From contig JALOLN010000148.1 in assembly GCA_025455945.1 (NCBI GenBank), positions 1 to 5,593 on the forward strand: 5,593 nucleotides of DNA. Reading direction: 5' to 3'. Both the position numbers and the translations under genes were made by a program. The DNA is from Actinomycetes bacterium (GTDB taxonomy: Bacteria > Actinomycetota > Actinomycetes > Prado026). Position 1 is the stretch's first letter; every line of letters begins with the position of its first letter. Below the pieces are notes generated by a model that was given only the letters and a program-made list of their open reading frames with translations, had not been told where the DNA came from and searched no databases. Positions 1 through 5,593 of the stretch are shown here, piece after piece.

Positions 1-2153
1 ACCTGTTCGAGACGCTCCAGAGCCTCGACTGGTACGACGTGATCGAAGCGCTCGCCGCCCAGGACTGGTCCAACGGCGACGTCGGCATGGTCGGCATCTC
101 GTATCCGGGGATCAGTCAGCTCTTCGTCGCCGCCACCCGGCCGCCGCACCTGCGGGCCATCACCCCGCTGTCGACGCTGGCCGACCTGCCCCGGGGCATC
201 GCCTACCCGGGTGGCATCCGCAACATCGGGTTCCCCCTCGAGTGGCTGGAGGCCCGGGACCAGGCGGCACGACCGGCGGCCGCGGGCTGGGCGCAGCAGC
301 GCATCGCCGACGGGGACGTGGTGTGCGCCGACAACCAGGTCCTGCGGCTCCAGAGCCGCGACTTCACCGACGAGCTCCAACCGGACCGGCTCTACGATCC
401 CGCCTTCGACTACCTCGTGCCCGACCTGTTCGTGGATCGCATCGCGGTGCCGACCTACCTCTCCGGCGCCTTCCAGGACGAGCAGACGGGAGGGTACTGG
501 GCGACCATGGTGCCCCGGTTCGGCGACGGCCTGCCCCTGCGGGTGACCCTGACCAACGGCACCCACGTCGAAGGCCTCGGCCCCGACCAACTCCAGCACC
601 TGGCGGAGTTCGTGGACTTCTACGTCGGTCGGCGGGTCCCGGTGCTGCCACCCCTCGTGCGGGTGGGCGCGTCGCTGCTGTACCAGGACCTGTTCGGCAC
701 GGCCGGTGTCACGTTCCCGCCCGATCGCTTCGCCGGCTACGGGTCCTACGGCGAGGCGCTCGCCGCCTACGAGGCGGAGCCTCCGGTGCGGGTGCTGTGG
801 GAGAACGGCGCCGGGCGCAACCCGGGTGAGCCGTTCGCCACGGTCGAGCAGCGCTACGGCGACTTCCCGATCCCGGGGACCACGGCGCAGGCCTGGTACC
901 TGCAGCCCGACGGGGAGCTGGCGGGGCAGCCGTCGACGGTGACCGACGACGCCCACCGGGGGCGCACGACCTACCGCTACGAGCCCCAGGCCAAGGTGCC
1001 CCGCACCTTCGCGGGCAGCACCGAGGCCATCTGGAAGCCCCTGCCGGCGCTGGACTGGCGGGCGCTGGAGGAGGGGACGGCGGCGAGCTTCGTGACGCCG
1101 GCGTTCACGCAGGACACGGCGTACGCCGGTTCGGGCAGCGTCGACCTGTGGATCCGCCCCGGCGGTGTCGACGACATCGACCTGGAGGTGACCATCACCG
1201 AGGTGCGCCCCGACGGCCGGGAGACCTACATCCAGAGCGGCTGGTTGCGGGCCAGCCGCCGGGACCTCGATCCCGACCGCTCGACCGATCTGCGACCCGT
1301 GCACCCGGGCACGACGGCCCTGCCCCTCGCCGACGGCGTGCCCACCCTGGTGCGGGTCGAGCTCTTCCCCTTCGCCCACGTGTTCCGGCCCGGCTCCCGT
1401 CTGCGCCTCAACGTCGAGGTGCCCGGCGGCAACCGTCCGTTCTGGGTGGCCGAACCCCTCGTGTTCCCCGGCCCGGTCACCAACGAGGTCCTCCACACCG
1501 CGGCCTACCCGTCCCGGGTCGTGCTGCCGCTGCTGGACGCCGCCTCGACGCCCGACGTGCCGGACGCGTTGCCCGCCTGTCCCGGCCTGCGCGGCCAGGC
1601 CTGTCGCGACTACCGCCCGGCACGCATCCCGACCGCGGTCACGGCCACGAGCGTGGAGGGTGCCATCGAGGTCACCTGGCGGCCACCGCCGACCGACGAG
1701 CCGGTGCTCGAGTACCTCGTCGACGTGCTGGGCGGCGGTGCGGTCATCACCGTGCCCGGGGACACGACGACCCTGCGGTACACGGCGGCATCCCCGGGCG
1801 CGCTCTACCACTTCCAGGTCTCGGCCCGCTTCGCCGACGGCAGGGCGCCGGCCTCCAACCCGTCGCTGGGTGTGTGGGGCCCCGACCCCGCCAGCGTCAC
1901 GACGACCACCACGGTGCCGCCGGCCCCGGCTCCCGCCCCGCCGTCGAGCTCGGGTGCGGTCCCGGCGACGGCTGCTCCGGCGGCGGCCACGGCCACCGGC
2001 ACGTTGCCGTCCACGGGGAGCGACCCTCGCGGCACGGCCGTGGTCGCGGTGCTGCTCGTCGGCCTCGGGGTCGCGGCGTCGATGCTGGCGCAGGTCACCC
2101 GGCGCGGTCGGCGAGCACCGCGGCGGCCCGCAGGTGGTCGGTCAGCGCCGTGA
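1..2153 (+). CDS. CocE/NonD-family (X-Pro dipeptidyl-peptidase-like) hydrolase with FN3 domain and LPXTG cell-wall anchor, 5'-truncated
   Basis: Serine alpha/beta-hydrolase of the CocE/peptidase S15 family, which cleaves esters, amides or X-Pro peptides; the substrate here is unknown. The reading frame is open to the left edge (first full codon at base 3), so the gene starts outside the window. The GTG at 39 is internal, because family-like sequence precedes it. Numbering visible residues from base 3, the nucleophile is Ser33 in GISYPG (bases 99-101). Likely catalytic Asp159 (FQDEQ) and His188 (NGTHVEG) follow; their 29-residue spacing resembles that in CocE. The signal peptide and oxyanion Tyr region are off-window. 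A jelly-roll C-terminal domain (PF08530-like) spans about 290-512, then a CPGLRGQAC Cys pair. An FN3 domain follows at about 542-627, then a Thr/Pro/Ala linker, LPSTG, a membrane helix and an Arg-rich tail. This implies export and sortase attachment to the wall. The 3' end overlaps the convergent glycosylase gene. The family call is firm; the substrate is not. Confidence 0.92.
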   Translation, partial: LFETLQSLDWYDVIEALAAQDWSNGDVGMVGISYPGISQLFVAATRPPHLRAITPLSTLADLPRGIAYPGGIRNIGFPLEWLEARDQAARPAAAGWAQQRIADGDVVCADNQVLRLQSRDFTDELQPDRLYDPAFDYLVPDLFVDRIAVPTYLSGAFQDEQTGGYWATMVPRFGDGLPLRVTLTNGTHVEGLGPDQLQHLAEFVDFYVGRRVPVLPPLVRVGASLLYQDLFGTAGVTFPPDRFAGYGSYGEALAAYEAEPPVRVLWENGAGRNPGEPFATVEQRYGDFPIPGTTAQAWYLQPDGELAGQPSTVTDDAHRGRTTYRYEPQAKVPRTFAGSTEAIWKPLPALDWRALEEGTAASFVTPAFTQDTAYAGSGSVDLWIRPGGVDDIDLEVTITEVRPDGRETYIQSGWLRASRRDLDPDRSTDLRPVHPGTTALPLADGVPTLVRVELFPFAHVFRPGSRLRLNVEVPGGNRPFWVAEPLVFPGPVTNEVLHTAAYPSRVVLPLLDAASTPDVPDALPACPGLRGQACRDYRPARIPTAVTATSVEGAIEVTWRPPPTDEPVLEYLVDVLGGGAVITVPGDTTTLRYTAASPGALYHFQVSARFADGRAPASNPSLGVWGPDPASVTTTTTVPPAPAPAPPSSSGAVPATAAPAAATATGTLPSTGSDPRGTAVVAVLLVGLGVAASMLAQVTRRGRRAPRRPAGGRSAP
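2004..2150 (+). other. LPXTG cell-wall sorting signal (LPSTG, membrane helix, basic tail)
   Basis: LPSTG is encoded at 2004-2018. It is followed by SDPRG and a hydrophobic stretch (about 2034-2087, starting TAVVAVLLVGLG) and then an Arg-rich tail containing TRRGRRAPRR. This is the canonical three-part sortase signal: the enzyme cuts between Thr and Gly and joins Thr to the cell wall. It follows a Thr/Pro/Ala-rich low-complexity linker (about 1896-2003) of the kind that spans the wall. The tail, about 18 residues after the helix, is longer than usual, and nearly all of it is coded where the gene overlaps the antisense glycosylase gene. No sortase gene is visible here. Confidence 0.85.
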
Positions 2154-2871
2154 GCGAGGCGTGGGCGTTCAGCCCGCTCGTGGAGGGCATGACGTAGGCG
2201 GGTCGTCCGCCGACGGTGCGGGACTGCACGCCGGCCCGGGCCCGCCGGTCCACCGCCTCCCGCCAGCCGGCCAGGCCGACGAAGCACACCGCACGGGGTG
2301 CGAGCCAGCCGGCCAGCCACTCCAGCCGGGCCATGCCCGCGGCCAGCTCACCGGGCTCGAGCTGGTCCGCCCGGTCGGTGGCACGCTTGGCCAGGTCCGT
2401 CAGGCCCACGCCGTGGTGCGCGAGGGCGTGGGAGGCGTCACGGTCGCGGCTCACCAGACCGGCGGCGAGGGCGGCGGGCCAGAACCGGTTCCCTGGCCGG
2501 GCGTAGCCCACGCCGGCCGCAGCGGCGTAGCGGCTCGGGTTCAGCCCGCACACCAGCAACCGCATGTCGGGGCCGACCGTGTCGGGGAGGGTGTCGGCGC
2601 GGGTGGCCCGCACCAGCACCCGGCGCGCCTCGTCGTGACGCGACGGTGGCACGACCTCGACGGTGAGGTCGCGGAAGCCGGCACCGACGACCAGGTGCTC
2701 GGCGTCGCGTGCCGTCGCCGTCGGGACGCGGCCCGGGATCGGTGCGGGCAGCTCGATCGCCGCCGCGACGTCCGGGGTCAGCTCGCGGTGCAGCCCGGCC
2801 AGCGCGAGCGGCAGGGCGTCACCGGCCAGGTGCCGGAAGCTGTGTGGTGCGGCGGGATCCACGGCGCTCAC
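2095..2871 (-). CDS. Mismatch-specific (G/U, G/T) DNA glycosylase of the Mug/TDG family with MTase-like N-terminus
   Basis: Predicted 258-residue cytoplasmic DNA-repair enzyme. Mug/TDG proteins excise uracil or thymine mispaired with guanine and start base-excision repair. Glycosylase motif A is LLVCGLNPS (residues 105-113), matching the GINPG motif whose Asn activates water (here Asn111). YARPGNRFWPAAL (123-135) matches the AHPANRFW segment of E. coli Mug. HGVGLTDLAKRAT (153-165) matches its CGVTKLVDRPT, and MPSTSGLNAH (228-237) matches its LPNPSGLSR minor-groove loop. E. coli Mug is 168 residues; the extra roughly 100 N-terminal residues resemble the C-terminal part of a class I SAM methyltransferase (LALAGLHREL, VVGAGF, VLVRATRA). 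I chose GTG at 2871 because it overlaps the upstream stop as GTGA; GTG at 2862 is an alternative. No Shine-Dalgarno sequence precedes it, which suggests coupled re-initiation. It is the last gene of a three-gene operon. I do not assign 'mug', as this is a divergent actinobacterial subgroup. Confidence 0.9.
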   Translation of the reverse strand: MSAVDPAAPHSFRHLAGDALPLALAGLHRELTPDVAAAIELPAPIPGRVPTATARDAEHLVVGAGFRDLTVEVVPPSRHDEARRVLVRATRADTLPDTVGPDMRLLVCGLNPSRYAAAAGVGYARPGNRFWPAALAAGLVSRDRDASHALAHHGVGLTDLAKRATDRADQLEPGELAAGMARLEWLAGWLAPRAVCFVGLAGWREAVDRRARAGVQSRTVGGRPAYVMPSTSGLNAHASLTALTDHLRAAAVLADRAG

Positions 2872-3179
2872 AGGAGGCGGAGCTGTTCGGTGCGGGCCAC
2901 GCGCTCGCCGAGCGGTTCCCAGGCACGCCCGCCGCGTGGTCCGGTGACCGCGACCTCGATCTGCTCGACGGGGATGGCACGCGCCGCGCCCCGGGTGTCG
3001 CGCAGGCCGACGCTGCCGTCGCGTTCGCGGCGTTCGACGGTGGCCGACTTCCAGCGTTCGCCGTCCTGACGACGGAAGCGCACGGCCTCGCCGGGTGCCA
3101 GGCCCAGTTCGGCCAGACCGGTCTCGGGCCAGGGATCCCGGGGCGCCGCCGACTTGCGGGTCCGGCGGGGTGGGCTCAC
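2868..3179 (-). CDS. Small basic protein of unknown function, possible SH3/Tudor-like barrel
   Basis: A 103-residue protein I do not recognise as a named family. It starts at GTG 3179, which overlaps the TGA of the upstream oxidoreductase as GTGA. Its own TGA (2870-2868) overlaps the glycosylase GTG in the same way. No Shine-Dalgarno sequence is visible, so translation probably depends on coupling. The N-terminus is very basic (VSPPRRTRKS) and a short Pro/Trp segment follows (PRDPWPETG). A core of about residues 24-78 alternates hydrophobic and charged residues: LAPGEAVRFRRQDGERW, then ATVERRERDGSVGLRD, then AIPVEQIEV. This looks like four or five short beta strands, as in small SH3/KOW/Tudor-type barrels. 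The C-terminus is PRGGRAWEPLGERVARTEQL. No signal peptide or membrane segment is seen. The basic charge and the neighbouring glycosylase make nucleic-acid binding possible, but that is inference. The protein is real with high likelihood because both ends are fixed by overlaps. Confidence 0.8.
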   Translation of the reverse strand: MSPPRRTRKSAAPRDPWPETGLAELGLAPGEAVRFRRQDGERWKSATVERRERDGSVGLRDTRGAARAIPVEQIEVAVTGPRGGRAWEPLGERVARTEQLRLL

Positions 3180-4180
3180 CGGCCGGCGGCGGCCCGGATC
3201 GTGTCCCGCACGACCGCGGCGCGGTCCGGACCCCACGGCAGGGGCATGACGACGGGAACCTCCACGCCGGCGTCGACGTACGCCGCGACGGCGTCGCGGA
3301 CGTGGTCGGCGTCGCCGACGATGTCGATGGCGTCCACCATGCGGTCCGACACGGCGGCGACCGCGCCCTCCCGGTCCCGGGCGGCGTGGCGTTCCCGGAT
3401 GTCGGCCACCTCGTCGGCGAAGCCCGCCCGCTCGAAGGCTGCGGCGTAGGCATCCACGACGGCGTAGGAGAAGAGGTCCTTGCGGCCCGCGGACAGCGCC
3501 GCCTGCCGGTCGCCCACCCCGCCGGGGACGTAGGCGTACACGGTGGCGTCCCCGCCGGCGCGGACCTGCTCCACCGCCCACGGCACGGCGGTGGCGGGGA
3601 GGTAGTTGAGCAGCACGCCGTCGGCCACCTCGCCGGCGAGGCGCAGCATGCCCGCGTTCAGCGCGCCGACCACGATGCGGGGCCGTCGCTCCCCGAGGCG
3701 CACACCCAGTCGGAACCGCCGCACGTCGTAGAAGTCGCCCTGGAACGTGACGGCCTCGCCGGACAGGCAGGCCCGCAACACCTCGACGTACTCCCGCACC
3801 CGGGCCAGGGGACGCTCGCCGTAGGGCACGCCGTGCCACTGCTGGGTGACCACCGGCGAGGAGATGCCCACCCCCAGGAGGATGTCCCGGTCGGGGTGCA
3901 GCGCCTGCAGGGTGGCACCGGCCATGGCCACCACCATGGGCGTGCGGATCTGCAGGGCCAGCACGCCGGTGCCCAGATCCAGCCCGGGAGCGGTGGCGCC
4001 CGCGGCGGCGAGCACGGTGAAGGCCTCGAGCCCGACGGTCTCGGCCGTCCAGAAGGAGCGGTAGCCGGCCTCCCTGGCCCAGCCCGCCACCTGCGCCACG
4101 CCAGCGGCGCCCAACGCCGGCAGCGAGGCATAGGTGACGCCGAGGGCGTCCAGGCCGGTGGTGGGGGCCGTGTCGCTCAT
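3176..4180 (-). CDS. LLM-class F420-dependent oxidoreductase
   Basis: A 334-residue soluble TIM-barrel enzyme of the luciferase-like monooxygenase superfamily, F420-dependent branch; these use reduced or oxidised deazaflavin F420 for hydride transfer. The substrate cannot be told. Visible signatures are AGYRSFWTAETVGLEAFTVL (residues 38-57) and DLGTGVLALQIRTPMVVAM (68-86). ALHPDRDILLGVGISSP (93-109) is the usual GRF-x-LGVG segment, followed by QWHGVPYGERPLARVREYV (114-132). TFQGDFYDV is at 145-153, RPRIVVGALNAGMLRLAGEVADGVLLN at 166-192, and DIVGDADHVRDAVAAYVDAGV at 286-306. The style recalls the mycobacterial Rv3520c-type group, a tentative subfamily call. Length is normal for the family. 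ATG at 4180 is chosen because family homology begins soon after it and a -10-like TAGGGT ends nine bases before it; no ribosome-binding site is visible. It leads an operon with the two downstream genes, joined by GTGA overlaps. Confidence 0.93.
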   Translation of the reverse strand: MSDTAPTTGLDALGVTYASLPALGAAGVAQVAGWAREAGYRSFWTAETVGLEAFTVLAAAGATAPGLDLGTGVLALQIRTPMVVAMAGATLQALHPDRDILLGVGISSPVVTQQWHGVPYGERPLARVREYVEVLRACLSGEAVTFQGDFYDVRRFRLGVRLGERRPRIVVGALNAGMLRLAGEVADGVLLNYLPATAVPWAVEQVRAGGDATVYAYVPGGVGDRQAALSAGRKDLFSYAVVDAYAAAFERAGFADEVADIRERHAARDREGAVAAVSDRMVDAIDIVGDADHVRDAVAAYVDAGVEVPVVMPLPWGPDRAAVVRDTIRAAAGR

Positions 4181-4188
4181 GGGCCGCG

Positions 4189-4194
4189 ACCCTA
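4189..4194 (-). promoter_or_regulatory. Candidate -10 element (TAGGGT) for the oxidoreductase operon, possibly leaderless
   Basis: On the minus strand TAGGGT (4194 to 4189) fits the TANNNT pattern of actinobacterial housekeeping sigma promoters. It lies in the 60-bp gap between the kinase stop and the oxidoreductase ATG. Eight bases (CGCGGCCC) separate it from the ATG at 4180, so transcription would begin at or next to the start codon, giving a leaderless mRNA. That agrees with the missing Shine-Dalgarno sequence. The -35 region is weak (around 4212-4217, TGCCCG). Read-through from the kinase gene remains possible. Confidence 0.4.
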
Positions 4195-4240
4195 CCGGGC
4201 GGGTCCGGCTCCGGGCACGAGGTCGCTGCGGTACGGGGTG

Positions 4241-5593
4241 CTAGTAGGAGCCGGCGATCTCGAGGCGGTACGTGTCGGCGGTGCGCGCCTCGCCCGCCCA
4301 GCTCACCCGGAGCTGCAGCTCGGTGCTGTCGTCGCCGAGGCATTCCGGCTCCGTCAGCGACACGGTCGACCCGACGCCGTCCGTGCTGGTCGTGGAGGCC
4401 AGGATGGCGCCGCCCTCGAGCACGTCGAGGCGCATGGACGCCCCGGCCGGCGCGGTGAGCCGGATCGTCACGGTGCCGTCGCAGCTGAAGTGGAAGTCGT
4501 CCTCCACCGCGAGGGGATAGCGGTCGATGTCGTCGAGCGGCACCAGGTTGGCCTCGAGGGTGTCGTCCGGCAACGAGCCGTCGAGGTCGTCGGGCTCCGC
4601 CTCGCAGCCGTTGGTCCTGTCGCCGTCGTAGTCGGCGTGCTCGGCGGTGCAGTCGGTGCCATCGGTGAAAGGGGCGACGGGTTCGCCGCAGGCCTGGTAG
4701 GGCAGGGGGGTGCACGGCACCGTCGACGGTGCCGTCGTGTCCACGGGCTCCGCCGCGGCCCGGTCGCCGTCGGTCGTCGTGTCGTCGGGCCAGGTCGCCA
4801 CCGCGGTCGCCGCGCCGGCCAGCACCACGACCGCCGCCGCGGCCACGGCGATCGCGGGCCAGCGCCGCCGTGGCGGCGTGAGCAGCGCCGTGCCCGCCGG
4901 TCCGCCGACGAGCGCCGCCGCCGTGGGCCGTCGGTCCGGGTTGCGGGCCAACATGGCGACGAGGAGGCGGTCGAGCGCCGGCGGCAGATCGGCCGGGAGC
5001 CGCACCGTCCGGCCCTGTGACGCCCGCAGGAGCAGGGCGCGCGGATCCCCCCGGCCCCACGGGCCGCTGCCCGTCAACGCGTACAGCAGCGTCGCTCCCA
5101 GCGCGAACACGTCACAGGCTGCGTCGGCCTGCTCACCCCGGGCCTGCTCCGGAGCCATGAACTCCGGGGTCCCCATGATCATGCCCGTGGCGGTGAGCCC
5201 CGGGGTGGTGTCGCGCAGGGTGGCGATGCCGAAGTCGGTGAGATACGGCCGACCGTCGGCGTCGAACAGGATGTTGGCCGGCTTGAGGTCCCGATGGACG
5301 ATGCCCTGGCGGTGCGCGGCCGCCAGTCCCTCGAGCAGGGGTCCGGCGATGGCCAGGACCTGCCCGGGGGTCAGCCGACCGTGCTCGCGCACCTGGTCGG
5401 CGAGGGTACCCCCCGACAGGTAGGGCATCACCAGCACGACCTCGTCGGCCTCGTCGACGAGGTCGAGCAGGGGCATCACGTTGGGGTGTCGCACCCGCCC
5501 GAGCGCCTCGGCCTCCCGTCGCAGCCGCAGGCGGGCGCGGGCCATGTCGTGGACGCTGCCGTGCAGCTCCACGCGCTTGACGGCGACGACGCG
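4241..5593 (-). CDS. Membrane-anchored Ser/Thr protein kinase (Hanks/PknB type) with extracytoplasmic domain, 5'-truncated
   Basis: Eukaryotic-like kinase; the N-terminus with the Gly-rich loop is beyond the right edge, so the GTG at 5572 is not the start. Numbering visible residues from 5593, the ATP lysine is Lys6 in VAVK (bases 5578-5576). The helix-C Glu lies in REAEAL (26-31), HRDLKPAN is at 100-107 with catalytic Asp102, DFG at 120-122, and a Thr-rich activation loop follows (T129, T130, T134, T136). GTPEFMAPEQ is at 141-150. After a basic stop (RRRW) comes one membrane helix, about 245-267. The outer part (about 268-450) has no PASTA repeats. It shows a Cys segment (CTPLPYQACGE, later TDCTAEH, then DYDGDRTNGCE) and a roughly 110-residue beta-rich end resembling the PPC fold (DDIDRYPLAVEDDFHFSCDG, then TVTIRLTAPAGASMRLDVLEGG, ending TYRLEIAGSY). 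Six outer Cys could form disulfides. It presumably senses an extracellular cue and phosphorylates cytoplasmic proteins; ligand and targets are unknown. Confidence 0.93.
   Translation of the reverse strand, partial: RVVAVKRVELHGSVHDMARARLRLRREAEALGRVRHPNVMPLLDLVDEADEVVLVMPYLSGGTLADQVREHGRLTPGQVLAIAGPLLEGLAAAHRQGIVHRDLKPANILFDADGRPYLTDFGIATLRDTTPGLTATGMIMGTPEFMAPEQARGEQADAACDVFALGATLLYALTGSGPWGRGDPRALLLRASQGRTVRLPADLPPALDRLLVAMLARNPDRRPTAAALVGGPAGTALLTPPRRRWPAIAVAAAAVVVLAGAATAVATWPDDTTTDGDRAAAEPVDTTAPSTVPCTPLPYQACGEPVAPFTDGTDCTAEHADYDGDRTNGCEAEPDDLDGSLPDDTLEANLVPLDDIDRYPLAVEDDFHFSCDGTVTIRLTAPAGASMRLDVLEGGAILASTTSTDGVGSTVSLTEPECLGDDSTELQLRVSWAGEARTADTYRLEIAGSY
4714..4735. repeat. Perfect 22-bp palindrome inside the kinase gene
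   Basis: The half-site ACGGCACCGTC is followed directly by its exact reverse complement, centred on the SalI-type GTCGAC at 4722-4727. There is no spacer. It lies in the codons for the low-complexity linker (TAPSTVPC) just outside the membrane helix of the kinase. It could be a binding site for a dimeric regulator, a hairpin or cruciform former, or chance in GC-rich DNA. Confidence 0.6.

Noticed and set aside
1896..2003. GC-rich repetitive stretch considered as a possible DNA repeat
   Set aside because: It is explained by the Thr/Pro/Ala-rich protein linker before the LPSTG signal, with no regular repeat unit at DNA level.
1148..2197. Plus-strand open frame of 349 codons within the hydrolase gene
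   Set aside because: It is a frame-shifted shadow of the jelly-roll, FN3 and linker coding sequence, with Arg/Pro/Gly-biased composition and no motif.
2872..2877. AGGAGG on the plus strand at the start of the glycosylase gene
   Set aside because: It is a Shine-Dalgarno match only on the plus strand, and no convincing plus-strand gene follows. The minus-strand gene sees CCTCCT instead.
2872..3453. In-frame extension of the glycosylase reading frame upstream to 3453, which would give a 452-residue protein
   Set aside because: The added part lies antisense-free but out of frame over the oxidoreductase and small-protein genes and reads as Arg/Pro/Ser-rich low-complexity sequence. The GTGA overlap at 2871 gives a far better start.
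4205..4254. 8-bp inverted repeat (CCGGCTCC and GGAGCCGG) around the kinase stop codon, and a short CCGGctCCGG palindrome
   Set aside because: The arms are separated by 34 bases, the short palindrome has a 2-base loop, and there is no T-tract. Too weak to call a terminator in DNA this GC-rich.
3095..5020. Long plus-strand open frame (641 codons) opposite the oxidoreductase and kinase genes
   Set aside because: It is a GC-skew shadow. Its translation is Gly/Arg/His/Val-rich with no recognisable domain, while the opposite strand carries clear family motifs over the same bases.
3180..5060. Minus-strand open frame continuing upstream of the small protein (730 codons in all)
   Set aside because: Only the last 103 codons look protein-like. 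The rest is an out-of-frame read of the oxidoreductase and kinase genes, full of Arg/Gly/Pro runs.

Overview
The window is very GC-rich (roughly 70% or more by eye) and reads as chromosomal DNA of a high-GC actinobacterium. A Thr/Pro/Ala-rich linker ending in an LPSTG sorting signal, an F420-type luciferase-like oxidoreductase, a membrane-anchored Ser/Thr kinase with a Cys-containing outer domain, and GTG starts fit Actinomycetota. The class Acidimicrobiia is my best guess, but this is inference from protein style, not from a marker gene.

Layout. From the left edge to 2153 on the plus strand lies the 3' part of a CocE/X-Pro dipeptidyl-peptidase-family hydrolase. It carries a fibronectin type III domain, a low-complexity linker, and a C-terminal LPSTG/transmembrane/basic-tail signal. 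Everything to its right is on the minus strand. Reading in the direction of transcription from the right edge, these are: a Ser/Thr protein kinase (5' end beyond the window) with one membrane segment and an outer domain; a 60-bp gap with a plausible TAGGGT -10 element; an F420-dependent LLM oxidoreductase; a 103-residue unrecognised basic protein; and a Mug/TDG-family mismatch DNA glycosylase with a methyltransferase-like N-terminal remnant. The last three genes are joined by two consecutive GTGA start/stop overlaps and almost certainly form one operon. The glycosylase gene and the hydrolase gene converge and overlap by 59 bp at their 3' ends.

How they may work together. The operon couples a redox enzyme, a small basic SH3/Tudor-like protein (fold inferred) and a DNA-repair glycosylase. 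The tight coupling argues for co-expression, but no shared pathway is evident. The kinase and the hydrolase are surface or membrane proteins with no obvious link to the operon. There is no CRISPR array, RNA gene, insertion sequence or phage signature, and no gene-free stretch longer than 60 bp. The least ordinary features are the wall-anchored CocE/FN3 architecture, the unknown gene with its double GTGA coupling, the glycosylase's MTase-like N-terminus, the kinase's outer domain, and a perfect 22-bp palindrome inside the kinase gene.
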